Assembly (NCBI GenBank): GCA_036924285.1
Contig: JAYKYS010000011.1
Span: 5,642,001-5,706,000, forward strand
DNA from: Asterella californica
Taxonomy: Eukaryota > Streptophyta > Marchantiopsida > Marchantiales > Aytoniaceae
DNA length: 64,000 nt
Direction: 5' to 3'
A program made the translations under genes and the position numbers. Below the pieces are notes generated by a model. That model was not told the DNA's origin, made no database searches, and worked only from the letters and a program-made list of their open reading frames with translations. This document shows, piece after piece, positions 11,136-21,759 of the stretch. Position 1 is the first letter of the stretch; every line of letters begins with the position of its first letter.

Positions 11136-11945
11136 ATGGTAGAAGACATTGACGACGTGGGTACAGAGTTCTATTTGATTGCACAGACAAGAAGAGAAGA
11201 TGAGTTGTTTGTTGAAGGGTTGTATGATGGTGATTTGCTTGATATCGGGAGGTACCTTAGTACGATGGTTAAGCAGACAGGTTGGACGGATGAGAGGTTT
11301 CAGAGAGTTCGAAGGAAGGCCTACAACTTCATGTTGCAGGATGGGTTTCTTTGGAAGCGACCGAAGTAGAAAGGTGAGGTACCGCTACGGGTGATTTGCA
11401 ACAAGGAAGATCAGCAGAAGTTGCTCAAGGCGTTCCATGAGAGTCTTTAGGATGGACATCGAGGAATTTGGGCCACTTTTACAAAGATGAAAGAGCGGTA
11501 TTGATGGAAAAACATGTACAGGGATGTTGTATTTTTTGTGGAGTCTTGTTTGACATGTCTGATGTATTCGAACATCCGACATCGTGACGGATTACACCCG
11601 ACTTATCCGTTGGCAATCCACTTCAAGTGGGTGGTAGACTTGGTGATTATGCCGGTAGGATTGTAGCAGATGAGATACTTGGTACTTGCTAGAGAAGATC
11701 TTTCAAATCAAGTCGAGGGTAGGGCGCTTCGGACGAAGACAACTGAAGGGGTATGTAGATTTACCTTGGAAGAGATTGTTTGCCGATATGGATGTGTGGG
11801 AAAGATCACTGCAGATCGGGGAGAGTTAGATGCACACGAGGCCCGTGAGTTCTTTGCAAGGTGTGGGGTGAGGTTGTCACTGACAACTGCTTACAACCCC
11901 GAAGGAAATGCCAAGAATGAACGTGGTCATCCATCCATTGTGAGG
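11136..11945 (+). pseudogene. integrase of element B, C-terminus deleted
   Basis: The zinc-binding end spans 11136-11545, with stops TAG 11367-11369 (CAG in A) and further Trp-to-stop changes near 11450 and 11506. The catalytic core has all three acidic residues: Asp in WVVDLVIMP (about 11635), Asp in ITADRGELD (about 11815) and Glu in GNAKNERGH (about 11920). Coding similarity stops at HPSIVR near 11943, where LTR sequence begins. The C-terminal domain and polypurine tract are therefore missing. Confidence 0.85.
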
Positions 11946-12775
11946 TGTGGTGAGCGAGTTTAAGCCGTAGGGAGCTGATTTACGTCAGTTTTTTTGTAAC
12001 CTGCGACCAAATTTCTTGCGTGGTTTTGCAAGGGGAACTCCAAACGGCTTGTTTGGAGTCTCGTTGGGTTCAAGGTAGCTAGATCTACATGCCAAGGAAG
12101 ACGGAGATCAGTTTAGACGATCCGTTTGTGCGGTGTGTGCGATTTTAAGCCATAGGGAGTAGTTTTTGAAAGTTTGATCGCTTGCGACCGAAAATTGACG
12201 ATATCTCGGCTGTTGAGAGTCGGATCTGAAGGTTTCTTGGGTTAACGGAGTCAGTGGAGGAGACCCTACCGACATCTAAAGTCGTTCGGCAAAAAGAGGA
12301 AGTTCATAGATAGGTCTTTTTCGGTTTTTTCGCTACGGGTTTTGCTCTTTTGAGTTCGTTAGAGTTCTGGTTGGCTATATACAGCATGTGGTAGCTAGCT
12401 TTAGCTAAGAACTTGTACATGGATGTGGTTTGAACTTGGGTTGGATCGCGTGACACTGCTGTGACGCTGCTTGTTAGCAAAGAGAAGTTTCTCTTGCTTT
12501 GAGCTACGCTTCGGTGTTTTTGGGTCAGGGTTGTGATTCAAGGGTTGTTTTTAGGGGCTTTGAAGCAGGTTACAGATCGCTCTGGTCTGTTTTTCAGTTC
12601 TGTGCTCTTAAGAGAAAGAACCGGCAGTGTACATACATTTGGAGTTGGTATATATCGCAGCGTTCGTTTTCGTGGTTGTTTTTCTCTGTCTTCTCTCTGT
12701 TTCAGCACACAACATCTCCACAGCCAGGAACCTCGCGTTTTCCTAGACATCTTTCACGCAATATCCGACACGACA
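11944..12775 (+). repeat. 3' LTR of element B, 5'-truncated
   Basis: Matches 5816-6628 with many point differences, so the insertion is not recent. It starts inside the U3 repeats, directly after integrase, and ends with CGACACGACA at 12775. It keeps GGTATATATCGCAGCG (about 12646-12661), the TATA-like stretch lost from the 5' LTR. Confidence 0.85.
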
Positions 12776-13875
12776 TCATGCTCGCATCTAGACTTCATCC
12801 AATGATAAGAAGAGAACCGTATGCTCTAAAAGGCTATACATTTCACAAATGATCACTAGACAGATCTCACATTCATTATTCGCTCCTGATTCATGAACCG
12901 TGCACAGGCTTCTGCAATTGATCTTAGACGAGCAAATGGTCCAATTGAACCGAGCTCGCCTCTAGACCTAAGCTATTACTCGTGATCCATGCTCATCTTT
13001 GAAATCGACCGAAATATGAACTAAATGTGCTACCTAAACACGCCCACGTTTCAATAGCATACAGTCGTTAAGAAATGAACATTTTGGGTGGTCATACTCA
13101 TCGGATGTTCGAGATGTCCTGAATGCCGCGCACAGCTTCTTAACTCCGGACAGTTTGTTTCTAAACTCAGACAGTCTATGTGCTTAATCAAAACGCCACA
13201 CTGCTTGAATGAAAGATTCGTTTCTGAAACTCAAGACAAGAAGACTCAAAAGAAATCCAGATCGTACGTTATCATTTCAAAATCGACCTCAACCTCAGCA
13301 AGTTGAAAAACCTGCATCTTCGCACGCTACCAGTTTTGGTCCTCGCATGCAAAATCCTTCTCCACACGTCAAACGTGAACATCTCAGGTCTGCGAAATAT
13401 CCGGAGAGGGTGAGGCAAAATACCTCCATCCAAAAACTGTGGAGATGTCAAATATCCTCGAATATACATAAATCAAAGAACTTCAAACAAGTCGGAAGAT
13501 GAATGTTATTACCAAACCTATCTTACAACAAGACTTAAGCGAAATACAGTCGGAGCACTTAGAGCATGTCTCCATTGCGTCCTAAGTAGTTCTTTCTAGT
13601 GGTTTCCGGTGCATCTTTCGTGAATCAAAATCTGATCTCTATTGCAAAAGTGTGTCCATGACTTAAGGAAGATAGATAACTCAGTACAAGCAATATCTAG
13701 TCATTCCTGAGAAATTCAAGTTGCATATTCAATTTCTGATTATTCATTGATATTTATCAATCATTATCACTTAATGACTTCCAATCTTCAATAATAATCC
13801 TATGAGTCAAGAGAGAAAAACTATGAGATAGTGAACTGAATGATACCAACCCAAACATGGTAAGGGTAAAATTTT
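12776..13875. other. intergenic, no gene seen
   Basis: Unique-looking sequence after the 3' LTR with only short open frames and no recognisable domain. Nothing further can be supported here. Confidence 0.5.
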
Positions 13876-14394
13876 TTACATGTTACATCTTGATAATGAC
13901 CAAGGGTACAAGTGATCGAGTAAGGAATTAGGGACGTAATGGAGACAAGCATTATACGAGACAATAAACTCCAGCACGGTATTACCTTCCTCTGATGAGT
14001 CAGCAAATGACTTCATGACGGGTAGTCGTTGCATCATCCGTCGTGTCTGACCTGACGCGTGAGCCCTTGCGCCGAGAACAGAGGCGCGTTGCCAGCATCC
14101 AACCAGCTCATCGTCGACATGCTCAGCTGCACTGACTTGCTTCATCAAGAACGCGATTTCTGGGTAAAGCGTGACCACCAGCTGTCACGGTGCTCCTTTC
14201 TCAGCACCGATGGAGAAGTAGCGTGACGGTACCGTCCAACAGCATGTTCTCATGTCCCACTTCCAGGTGATCGCCGGATGTTTCCTCCGTCCGAAGTAAT
14301 CATATCGAGTCGTCAACGCGTTGGTCGTAGTATCGGGAGACAGTTTTCTCCACGCCGCAGGTATCGTTGTGTAGTCAAGGAGAATCACGATCAT
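13876..14394 (-). CDS. unrecognised open frames, possible exons
   Basis: Two minus-strand frames follow each other: 14185-14394 (69 codons, a Trp/Arg-rich segment with WRKLSPDTTTNALTTRY) and 13876-14178 (100 codons, with HVDDELVGCWQRASVLGARA). Base composition is richer in G+C than the flanks. A GAAG|GTAATA donor-like site lies near 13985. I do not recognise a family, and the two frames are not shown to be joined. They could be parts of a spliced gene, a pseudogene or chance. Confidence 0.22.
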
Positions 14395-15763
14395 AGCATT
14401 CCTTTGTGGATCTACGTCGCTCTCTTCTTGAACGGATTACGCGTATTTGGCCCGGGGGTTCTCAAGCCAAATATTGCCATCTCTGTTCCAGTGAAGAAAC
14501 GAAACATTGCGCTGGAGTCAGCAAGGGAATGAGCTTGTTGTTTGCACCGGACGCAGAGAGAAACTTATTTTGAGTTTGCTGAACGCTTGCTCAGGAAAAC
14601 CTCGGAACGACCGAACATCAGCTCCGAGTAGGCTTTATCTGGAGTGGATTCTCCCGGCGCAGCAGAGCGTTTACGGCGACAGGTTTGCGGTGCAGCTCCA
14701 TGGATTATCTAAGAAAGGCTGACGCCAAAGTCTCTCAAGCTACACACCCCGTCAGACACGCGAAATGGAAATTGAACAGGTAGAGCTTCGACACAGATAC
14801 GTTTGTGTGTTTTTGGTGTAGCTTGTTCGTTCTCCCCGCGCCTGAGCATGCATACATTGCAGGCTGTTCGTTCTTCTTGTTTCGTAGGAGATTGGACACA
14901 ACTTAGCAGAAGATCCTCAAATGGCGCGTTTGTGCAGGATGATCCTTTTCGAGCCAAGTTCATAACCTTCACTTTGAGAAGATGGGATCTTGCAGTATTA
15001 TTCAATGCAGATTGAAAATCTGTTTCCACGTGCGTACAGTTTGATTGACCAGTATCCGTCGCGTTGGTTGCAGATGGAATCCCAAGGTCAGGTGGAACAG
15101 GAAGAAGCACCAACTGACGCATCCGATAGACCATCAAAAAGTCAAAGTTAAGAGAAGGTTCAATCACATCAATCCGTTTTTCTACCTCAAGCGCATAAAA
15201 AACAATATCAAGAGTGTCTTCAAAAGAAAATAGATTTTTTGTTCGGAGAGTTGATTACTGCACACTGTGTGCTTCTTGAACTTCTGATACATTAGATGTA
15301 AGAGACATTTTGTTCATATCTCTAGGTGAGGCGGATAACGATCGCAGTCTCATCTACTACGTTAGTAGAAGATACGTAGGCAGATTCACATATTGCTTTT
15401 GCGATTGAGACCACTGTCTATGTCTTTTCTCAAATTAGTTATAGGCAGCCAGCATTCATTGCCTTGAAGAGTTTTAGTCTCCCTCCGCACGCCAATTGGC
15501 GTTTGTACACATCCCTTAGTTTCACTTCAGTTTAGAGTGACGGTATAAACACACATTGTCCAGGGTGATGAGGCTTGTACAGCATTGTAGAAAGTCACCT
15601 GATAGATGAAAAAGCCGCGTAGCTTCTTAGTTGGAACTTTGCTTGTTGATCAGCTTCTTTTGGTAGACTGCATGCACAAGAAATGCTTTGTAGCTGAAGC
15701 AAGTCAAAGAAATCGCAGTGAGAAGGCAGTTTAAGAGGCTCTGTACATGGTGCGGGGAGCTGT
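14395..15763. other. no recognised gene; one 152-codon open frame
   Basis: The minus strand is open over 14709-15167, but the translation has no domain, repeat or signal that I recognise, and the opposite strand is open too. I treat it as unproven. The rest is non-coding by eye. Confidence 0.3.
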
Positions 15764-15813
15764 GAGTGGAACTTCCGTGATACGGATGTTCCTATATCAC
15801 GGGAGTTCCACTC
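15764..15813. repeat. long hairpin (19-bp arms, 12-base loop)
   Basis: The left arm GAGTGGAACTTCCGTGATA (15764-15782) pairs with 15795-15813 at 18 of 19 positions. The loop is 12 bases. It could be a tiny foldback element, a small-RNA precursor or a structural site; nothing around it decides. Confidence 0.85.
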
Positions 15814-16010
15814 TTGGTGTTTGGTCGTAGTTGATTCTTCTTGAGGAAGTTGTTATTTCAGGGTATCCACAAATGAAACTCGATTATTCGGTGTCTGTGA
15901 CGACGCCTGGAGAACATTGATAAATGCGTGCTTAAAACATAGTCACTCAGTTTTGTGCTTGTGCAAGTGTTGGCACAGTGTTGTCGGAGTTGTGAACGCG
16001 CACCATTTTC

Positions 16011-16275
16011 TGCGCTGAATGATGTCGTCTACGTTATGAAGGAAGGTTGAATTAATAACAGTGTAGAGCAAAGAAGCGTATCTCAAGTGAGTGTGCGGCT
16101 GCGGCTTCATAGAGCTGACCATTCCGTCTTGTGTGATTCTAGAATCTGCGCGAAATGATGTCATCTACGTTGTAAGCAAAGTTGAATTAATAACAGTTAA
16201 GAGGGAAGAAGCGTATCTCAGGCGAGTGTTCGACTGCGGCTTCATAAAGCCGACCATTCCGACTTGTGTGATTCC
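16011..16275. repeat. tandem duplication, 136-bp unit, two copies
   Basis: The unit beginning TGCGCTGAATGATGTC at 16011 recurs as TGCGCGAAATGATGTC at 16147. Both copies share GTTGAATTAATAACAGT, GAAGCGTATCTCA and GGCTTCATA. They differ at several bases, so the duplication is not very recent. It lies about 750 bp past the laccase stop codon. Confidence 0.85.
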
Positions 16276-17021
16276 ATATGGTCACCAAATAAGGATGACT
16301 TGTAGACAGACACTTCTTCTCTGTGACGTGGCTTCCTTGACACTTGAACAGAATTGATAAAATTGAGTACGGTGAGTTCCTCCTTGATTTTCTCAGTCAA
16401 TGAATCACTACTGTAGTGGTAGCCCAGTTTCTCGGGGAGGAAAATATTTCAGCTTAGTAAATTTGCATACTGTGAATATGGAACTTGACATCTTGAGCGC
16501 AGAAGGTTGTGGCATAGTCATATACTCTGTTCTAGAATAAATTGCAAATAATTAACGCTGTACCCTTGGATATTAACGCCTCGTCCTCACTCCTAGGACA
16601 AAAACGATACATGCGCTGGGTGGTGCGAACGTTTATACCATGATGGTTCTTACTCGAACGTCACTAACCACTTGACTTTGGTTGACAGGGGAACTCATGT
16701 ACCTGCCAGCTTGCCACGCTTATGAATGATATGCATCCTATCACGAGAGGTGGTCCATGTGGCCGATCCTGGTGTTTCCTTTGTTTGTGCCTCCACATAA
16801 TCCCGTATCAACTGATAGTTGGAGGCATATGTACACGGCACTTCGATGCAGGAGAGGTCAGGGCTGACCACAAGGTTATTACAGATCCTTGCATCCCAAA
16901 TGACACATTCCTGTCTCCTCGGTACTTCTCCACCATGGAATCACTTGAAAGAATCAAGAGGTGTTCCATCTAGAGTCAATCTGAACTTAATCTGTGACGT
17001 CTGTCGAACAGGTTTGTATTT

Positions 17022-20000
17022 CTAAGCTGGGCATGCCGTCAGTCGTGGCGGAGGAGGAAGAAGCGACTCTGAAGGACCATTTCCATTTTTAACTAAGAAG
17101 GCCATCTGCATTCCCCAAGAAGTGTGTTTCTCCAGGTGACAATGGAAGAACCAAATTCCTGAGACAAGGTAAGGCAGCAGATTAGATTCATCAATACTTT
17201 CAAATGGAAAGGCAAACAAACAATAAAGAAACCAGGGGAAGTATTAAAAATATCGTCCTGTACCAGGATTTTGGGCATGGAATCTGATGGCGACCCATCC
17301 TCCGCCTGGTACATCAATGGTGAAACGTTGGGGAGGATTGTAATAGTTGAGAGTTGAAGTACTGGTACTGGGATCAAAGTTGCCCATTCCTCGACCCAAG
17401 ACCCAGAAGCTGTAGCCGTGGAGATGAATAGGGTGGCTCTCGAATGCAACGTAGTTAGTTCCTTGCAGCACGAGGTCGACCACTGTTCCGTACTCGATCA
17501 CAGACAGTCTCGTTCCGAGTTGAGACAGCTGTTCTCCAAGAGCGGGGCTATCCGGAGACGTGTAGTCAAATGGGTGTTCGGGGAAGTCAGGGAAATCTGT
17601 CGTGTACACTCCCTTTATGTTAAAGTAGTAGGCCTGGAGCAGATCGATGTTTGGACGAACGAAAGTGATGTTGTTCATTTGTCCGGCTGCCCGGAATGTG
17701 CAGTTCTGTGTGGAATCACACAATTGACTGGCAAAACCGACGGTGAAAAGCTGATTGCGAGTAGCTGCAGCAGGGACCTCCTCAGGTTGCAGAGTGAAGA
17801 GTCTGCTCTCAAACATCAAGGCATAAGCTGTGTCGTTTTCGGCTGGAAGACCAGGATAGAACGTAGTGCTGAGATCCAGAACGGGAGCACCGTCGTACTG
17901 GACTAAAGCAGACGTGGGTATTTTAGGGATGTCGTTTAAGATTCCAGGAAGTGCAGGTCCAAGTTCTGCCGGGTCAGTGACCATGACAGATGAGAAACCT
18001 CTGGCTTCCATGTAGTAGGTTCCTGGTGCCTGATTTGCACTGATCAACACGTTCATGGTTTGTCCTGGACCTAAAAGCGTGGAGTCCAACTCTGTCGGAC
18101 TGACATATTCACCGTCGATCTCGACCACCGTTTGTTTGTGCTTTGCAATCCCGATAAATTCTTGCGTGTTGAGTCCAGCATTGATGATTCGCAAGAGATA
18201 TGTTTTACCGGCTGAAACCGTGAAAGTTGTAATTCCTGCATCGCCATCGCCATACCGAATGTTGCGTTAGTGCCAGAGGATCGCAAAGAATACATGATAT
18301 CGACGATTCGCTTGATACTTCCCACTGGATACCTCTCTTAAATCCTCTCTCTGTGTTTCAGTCACTATATTAGTATCGGCTAGATGTTCGTCATCGATGC
18401 CGAACTTTACTAAGACACAATCCCAGGAAATTCTACTCTGTGTTGCAGTTCAGTGATACTCGAGTCCTTTCACACGCGAACAAACACTTTGGACAGCCGT
18501 CTATATGGCGAGTGCTGCGCTGATAAGAGATATGAAATATCTCCAGTATTTTGAGAAAAGTTCCAGTAGCAAGCGCAAATTGAGCTGTAACGGTCGCAGT
18601 TATCGATCAGAGTTGTTGATCTTCGTCGTTGGAGTTTCCAGAGCTGAAAGAAGTTGACTGGAAACGAGAATGAGACTCGCAGTGGATACATTTTGAGTAC
18701 AGACACGTACCTTCCACGTCACTGCAGTTGTAACGAGTGCCTGGTTTGCCATTGATGAGCAGCGCATCTGCAAGTTGAAATGATCCTCCTCCGTGTAACC
18801 CAGTAAGTTCAACAGAATTAGGATCTCCATTCCACCATTCCCCTGCCACACATTACGTTGTCCGACGACCATCACGTTAAGCCCACCAGAATGGAGGTGT
18901 GAGCTTACAGATACAGAGTACGTCTCAGGCGTTATCAATTTGAGAACCTAGCTGCTGCAACCACTGTCCACTAGCATGATCGATATCGTAGAGAACGTAC
19001 ACCAGTTCACGTGCAAACAGTAACTGAGGTAGAAATTTGTCTCAATTATTGATAGGATTCGAGAGACTGTATGTTCCCGTTCTTCTTGCGAATACTCGTC
19101 GACGCTGACTAAGATTCCATCAGAGACGGACGAGCTAAGATAAGAGCCAAGAGATTCCTGAGCTGGGTTCGCATCGAAAGAGACGCGGGAAGGAAGGGAC
19201 AAGGGGAAAAGTGTAAAATGCTGATCCTCTGCAGTTGAAATCCTACAACAACCTCACTGACCAAACCTGCCAGATTTCACGTCTAGTGGAGCTCGCACTA
19301 TATCCCATCTGACGATTCTGACCTCTTCTGTCGGTCCGGGACTGTACGTTTCAAATTTAGTATGGCATTTTCTGGGTCGTTGTACGACGCGGTCAGAAAA
19401 GTTGAGAAGTTTAGAATGGTAGCGTTCTGAAGCACGTAAAACATGCAAGCGCAGTACATTGTACGGGCTTGACAAGAAGCAGCTGTCGGATGATACTGTT
19501 ACTGTACGAACTCGTCACGTTCCTATATCAGCTAAACTCAATCTCTCTGAAAAATTCACCGGATTATAACCGACGGCAATCGATCGCCCGGGAACTTGAA
19601 AGATTTCATCAGACTAGACGCATTTCGGTGTGAAGAGTTTGTTGATGGACACGCATCCGGATAGATTTTGCTGTTTGAGAGAAGCACATCCTTCCGCTGA
19701 GAAGACGTAAGACTGAGAAGAAGTGAAACCCGCGAGATCAGCTCTCGGAGGAACGGGCTAATAATGAGCTGACTCATAGGAAAATTAATGTGGATCATGT
19801 GAAGAGTAGATATCATATGAACATTCCTTACGTACCTAAAATCACAGTAAACTCGTCATCTGCCTTCGGGTGAGGGTATGTGAAGTCGGATGGAAGGATC
19901 ACGAAGGCTCCGTGGACTGTTGCACGAAGCCAGTTAACATGGGCGTGCCAGAAAACAGTTCCACGTTGACCTGTTACTGTGAAGTCATACACAAAGAAGT

Positions 20001-21264
20001 CTCCTTGTTTCATTGGACACTGCGTGATGTACGCTACTCCATCCTGCCAGCCAGACAAATGCTGCCGAACTCCATGCCTGAGAGACAATGAATCGATCAT
20101 TTCCAGAGAATCAGATCCCGCATTGGTCTAGACCTTCAATCACATACAGTGGATCTTCTGTTTTCTATATCAGACAACTTCGCATAAAGAAGAGAATTTA
20201 GACTCGCAAGCGTCAAGAGAGACTTGAGCTGAGCACGAGGAACTCGACCGAATGTCGTCGATCATGAGCTCGGATGTTCTAGACCCACCTTCTCGAATGC
20301 AGTAGAACAGTACTTACCAATGAATGGTTAAATCTGCGTCAGCTTTGTTAGTGACATTGATGATGATTCTGTCCCCTTCCACAGCATAGATAGTTGGCCC
20401 TGGGAATTCCCCATTCACCACGATCATCTCCTTGGTGACACAGTTTGCAGTAATGGAAGATAGTTCCACCTGTCAAGATTCCACAGAACTATTATAGCAC
20501 TCAGCTGAAGTCTTACCGAGTTAAAGCAGGGAATGTTTCTACCATTGTACCCAAACAATTATCTCAGAGTCTTGAGAAACTCACTTTAGAACACTCATGA
20601 TCATCACCACTCATCTTCAATTTTGTCTCTAATTTGAAGATCCATTCACGCTTACCAGAAGCCTCACAGCCAAAGGAGTGGTAGAGTACAGAAAAAAGGC
20701 GCAGTCTTCACTCATCTGATGGTGTGATCCTCTTATTTCCTAACACTTTTCAGTCATAGCTATACTGAACGAAACGTGACTAGTGTGCTCCGTAGAACTC
20801 TGCAAGACCACGATTTGTGGTCTTGCAGAGGATAAGGTTCTAAAGCATCAAATATCTCCAAGGTCCAGATTTGATTCAGCAGTGGGCCTTAGCGTGCAAA
20901 GCTAATTGCCGGTGCCTTATGCGGATACTTCAGTCCTCAAGAGCGCTAATGCAGTGCACAGAGCCTGTTGTCAATTCAATTTAAGTAAACAGTACGTAAG
21001 AATGAGTTATTGCGAGAAGACTAGTAAGACTTGTAGCTCTTTCTGATCTTCCGAATCGACTGTATGAGAGAAATGTCAAGAAGGTAAATCAGATGTTTCT
21101 GGCGGGTCGAAACTCACAGTCCAATTAAACCATCTTGTTGTTGGACCAGTATACGAAGCCTCTATATCATGCGGCCCGACTCGGAGGTCCGCTGCGCTAG
21201 AAATAATTGCATAGCAACTGAGCAAAACATACACGAGTCGCACTGGCTCTTTCCTGGCTGCCAT
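17022..21264 (-). CDS. laccase (secreted multicopper oxidase), six exons
   Basis: Laccases oxidise phenols with four copper ions and reduce O2 to water in the cell wall. Exons on the minus strand: 21118-21264, 20318-20469, 20077-19836, 18842-18711, 18235-17264 and 17158-17022 (stop TAG). All five introns have GT-AG ends; the exons sum to 1782 bases and give an open 593-residue protein of normal plant laccase length. Residues 1-25 look like a signal peptide. Copper regions: HWHG (99-102), WHAH (143-146), HPIHLHG (492-498) and [12 protein letters not shown] (554-565), with T1 Cys555 and axial Met565. RWFNWTVELSS at the first junction is plant-laccase-like. The C-terminus is Pro-rich (LLPPPPRL). 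The start is the first ATG before the signal peptide. All key residues are present, so it is probably functional; substrate and subgroup are not determined. Confidence 0.93.
20798..20830. repeat. perfect 14-bp hairpin in laccase intron 1
   Basis: CTCTGCAAGACCAC (20798-20811) and its exact reverse complement (20817-20830) are separated by GATTT. It lies inside intron 1 (20470-21117), so it is transcribed with the laccase pre-mRNA and would fold in the RNA. Confidence 0.85.
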
Positions 21265-21358
21265 CAGACCTGCGGAACCCCGGTCCGCAAGTTAGACCCA
21301 CTCGTGCTTCTGTTTAGGCTCCAACTCGAGAGAGCCAGCTGCAGGCGCAGGAGAGATC

Positions 21359-21458
21359 CAGGAGACTCAGTTTGTTTCAATGTTGTTGCCCAGACAACAG
21401 AACGTCTCAGCAGGAGACTCAGTTTCGATCTTGTTGTCCAGACAACAGAAAATCTCAG
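21359..21458. repeat. 52-bp tandem duplication upstream of laccase
   Basis: Two units start with CAGGAGACTCAGTTT at 21359 and 21411. Each carries an inverted repeat around CAGACAACA; in unit 2 it is TGTTGTC-CA-GACAACA. The units lie about 100-200 bases upstream of the laccase ATG, in the likely 5' leader or promoter. A regulatory role is only inference. Confidence 0.8.
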
Positions 21459-21741
21459 CAGGACGGCTCGAAGGAAAACATTTCGACGACGAATATCCTT
21501 CTCTTTTGTCCAGAAGCAGCTCAGCTTATGGCACCGCCGAGGTCTGCGTCCAATTGGAAGTTACAACTCCTTACAGAGAAATTTCTCCTACTTTCCGAGC
21601 TGAAGGAGGGGGAAAAGGTCCCAGTTTTGCTGCTCCCTGCTAGGTACGTACGTAGATTCTCTTTCTACCATCGGTACTTCATGACCTTCAGGAGCTACAC
21701 AATGGACTTGAGAGACTGAGATACGTCGAAGCTTATAACGC

Positions 21742-21753
21742 TAAATATATAAC
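21742..21753 (-). promoter_or_regulatory. possible TATA element for laccase
   Basis: The minus strand reads TTATATATTTAG about 480 bases upstream of the laccase ATG. Position and orientation allow a TATA box with a long 5' leader, but nothing else confirms it. Confidence 0.2.
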
Positions 21754-21759
21754 AGCGAC

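Larger units (their letters stand above)
5419..12775 (+). mobile_element. Ty3/gypsy LTR retrotransposon B, decayed
   Basis: Plus-strand sister of element A. The order is LTR, primer-binding site, gag, zinc knuckle, protease, reverse transcriptase, RNase H, integrase, LTR. The junction from integrase to the 3' LTR is abrupt at about 11944: the end of integrase and the start of the 3' LTR are missing, so an internal deletion has occurred. At least five stops lie where copy A has a sense codon, so it is inactive. No target-site duplication could be seen, because the left end abuts element A and the true 5' end is uncertain. Confidence 0.92.

Noticed and set aside
17418..17906. 162-codon plus-strand frame in laccase exon 5
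   Set aside because: Lies antisense to a clearly conserved laccase exon and shows no domain.
18470..19475. Minus-strand frames between laccase exons
   Set aside because: They run through introns and contain exon 4 only in part; the splice-consistent exons explain the coding signal.
21169..21719. Three overlapping plus frames upstream of laccase
   Set aside because: Overlap the laccase start and a tandem repeat; no recognisable protein.
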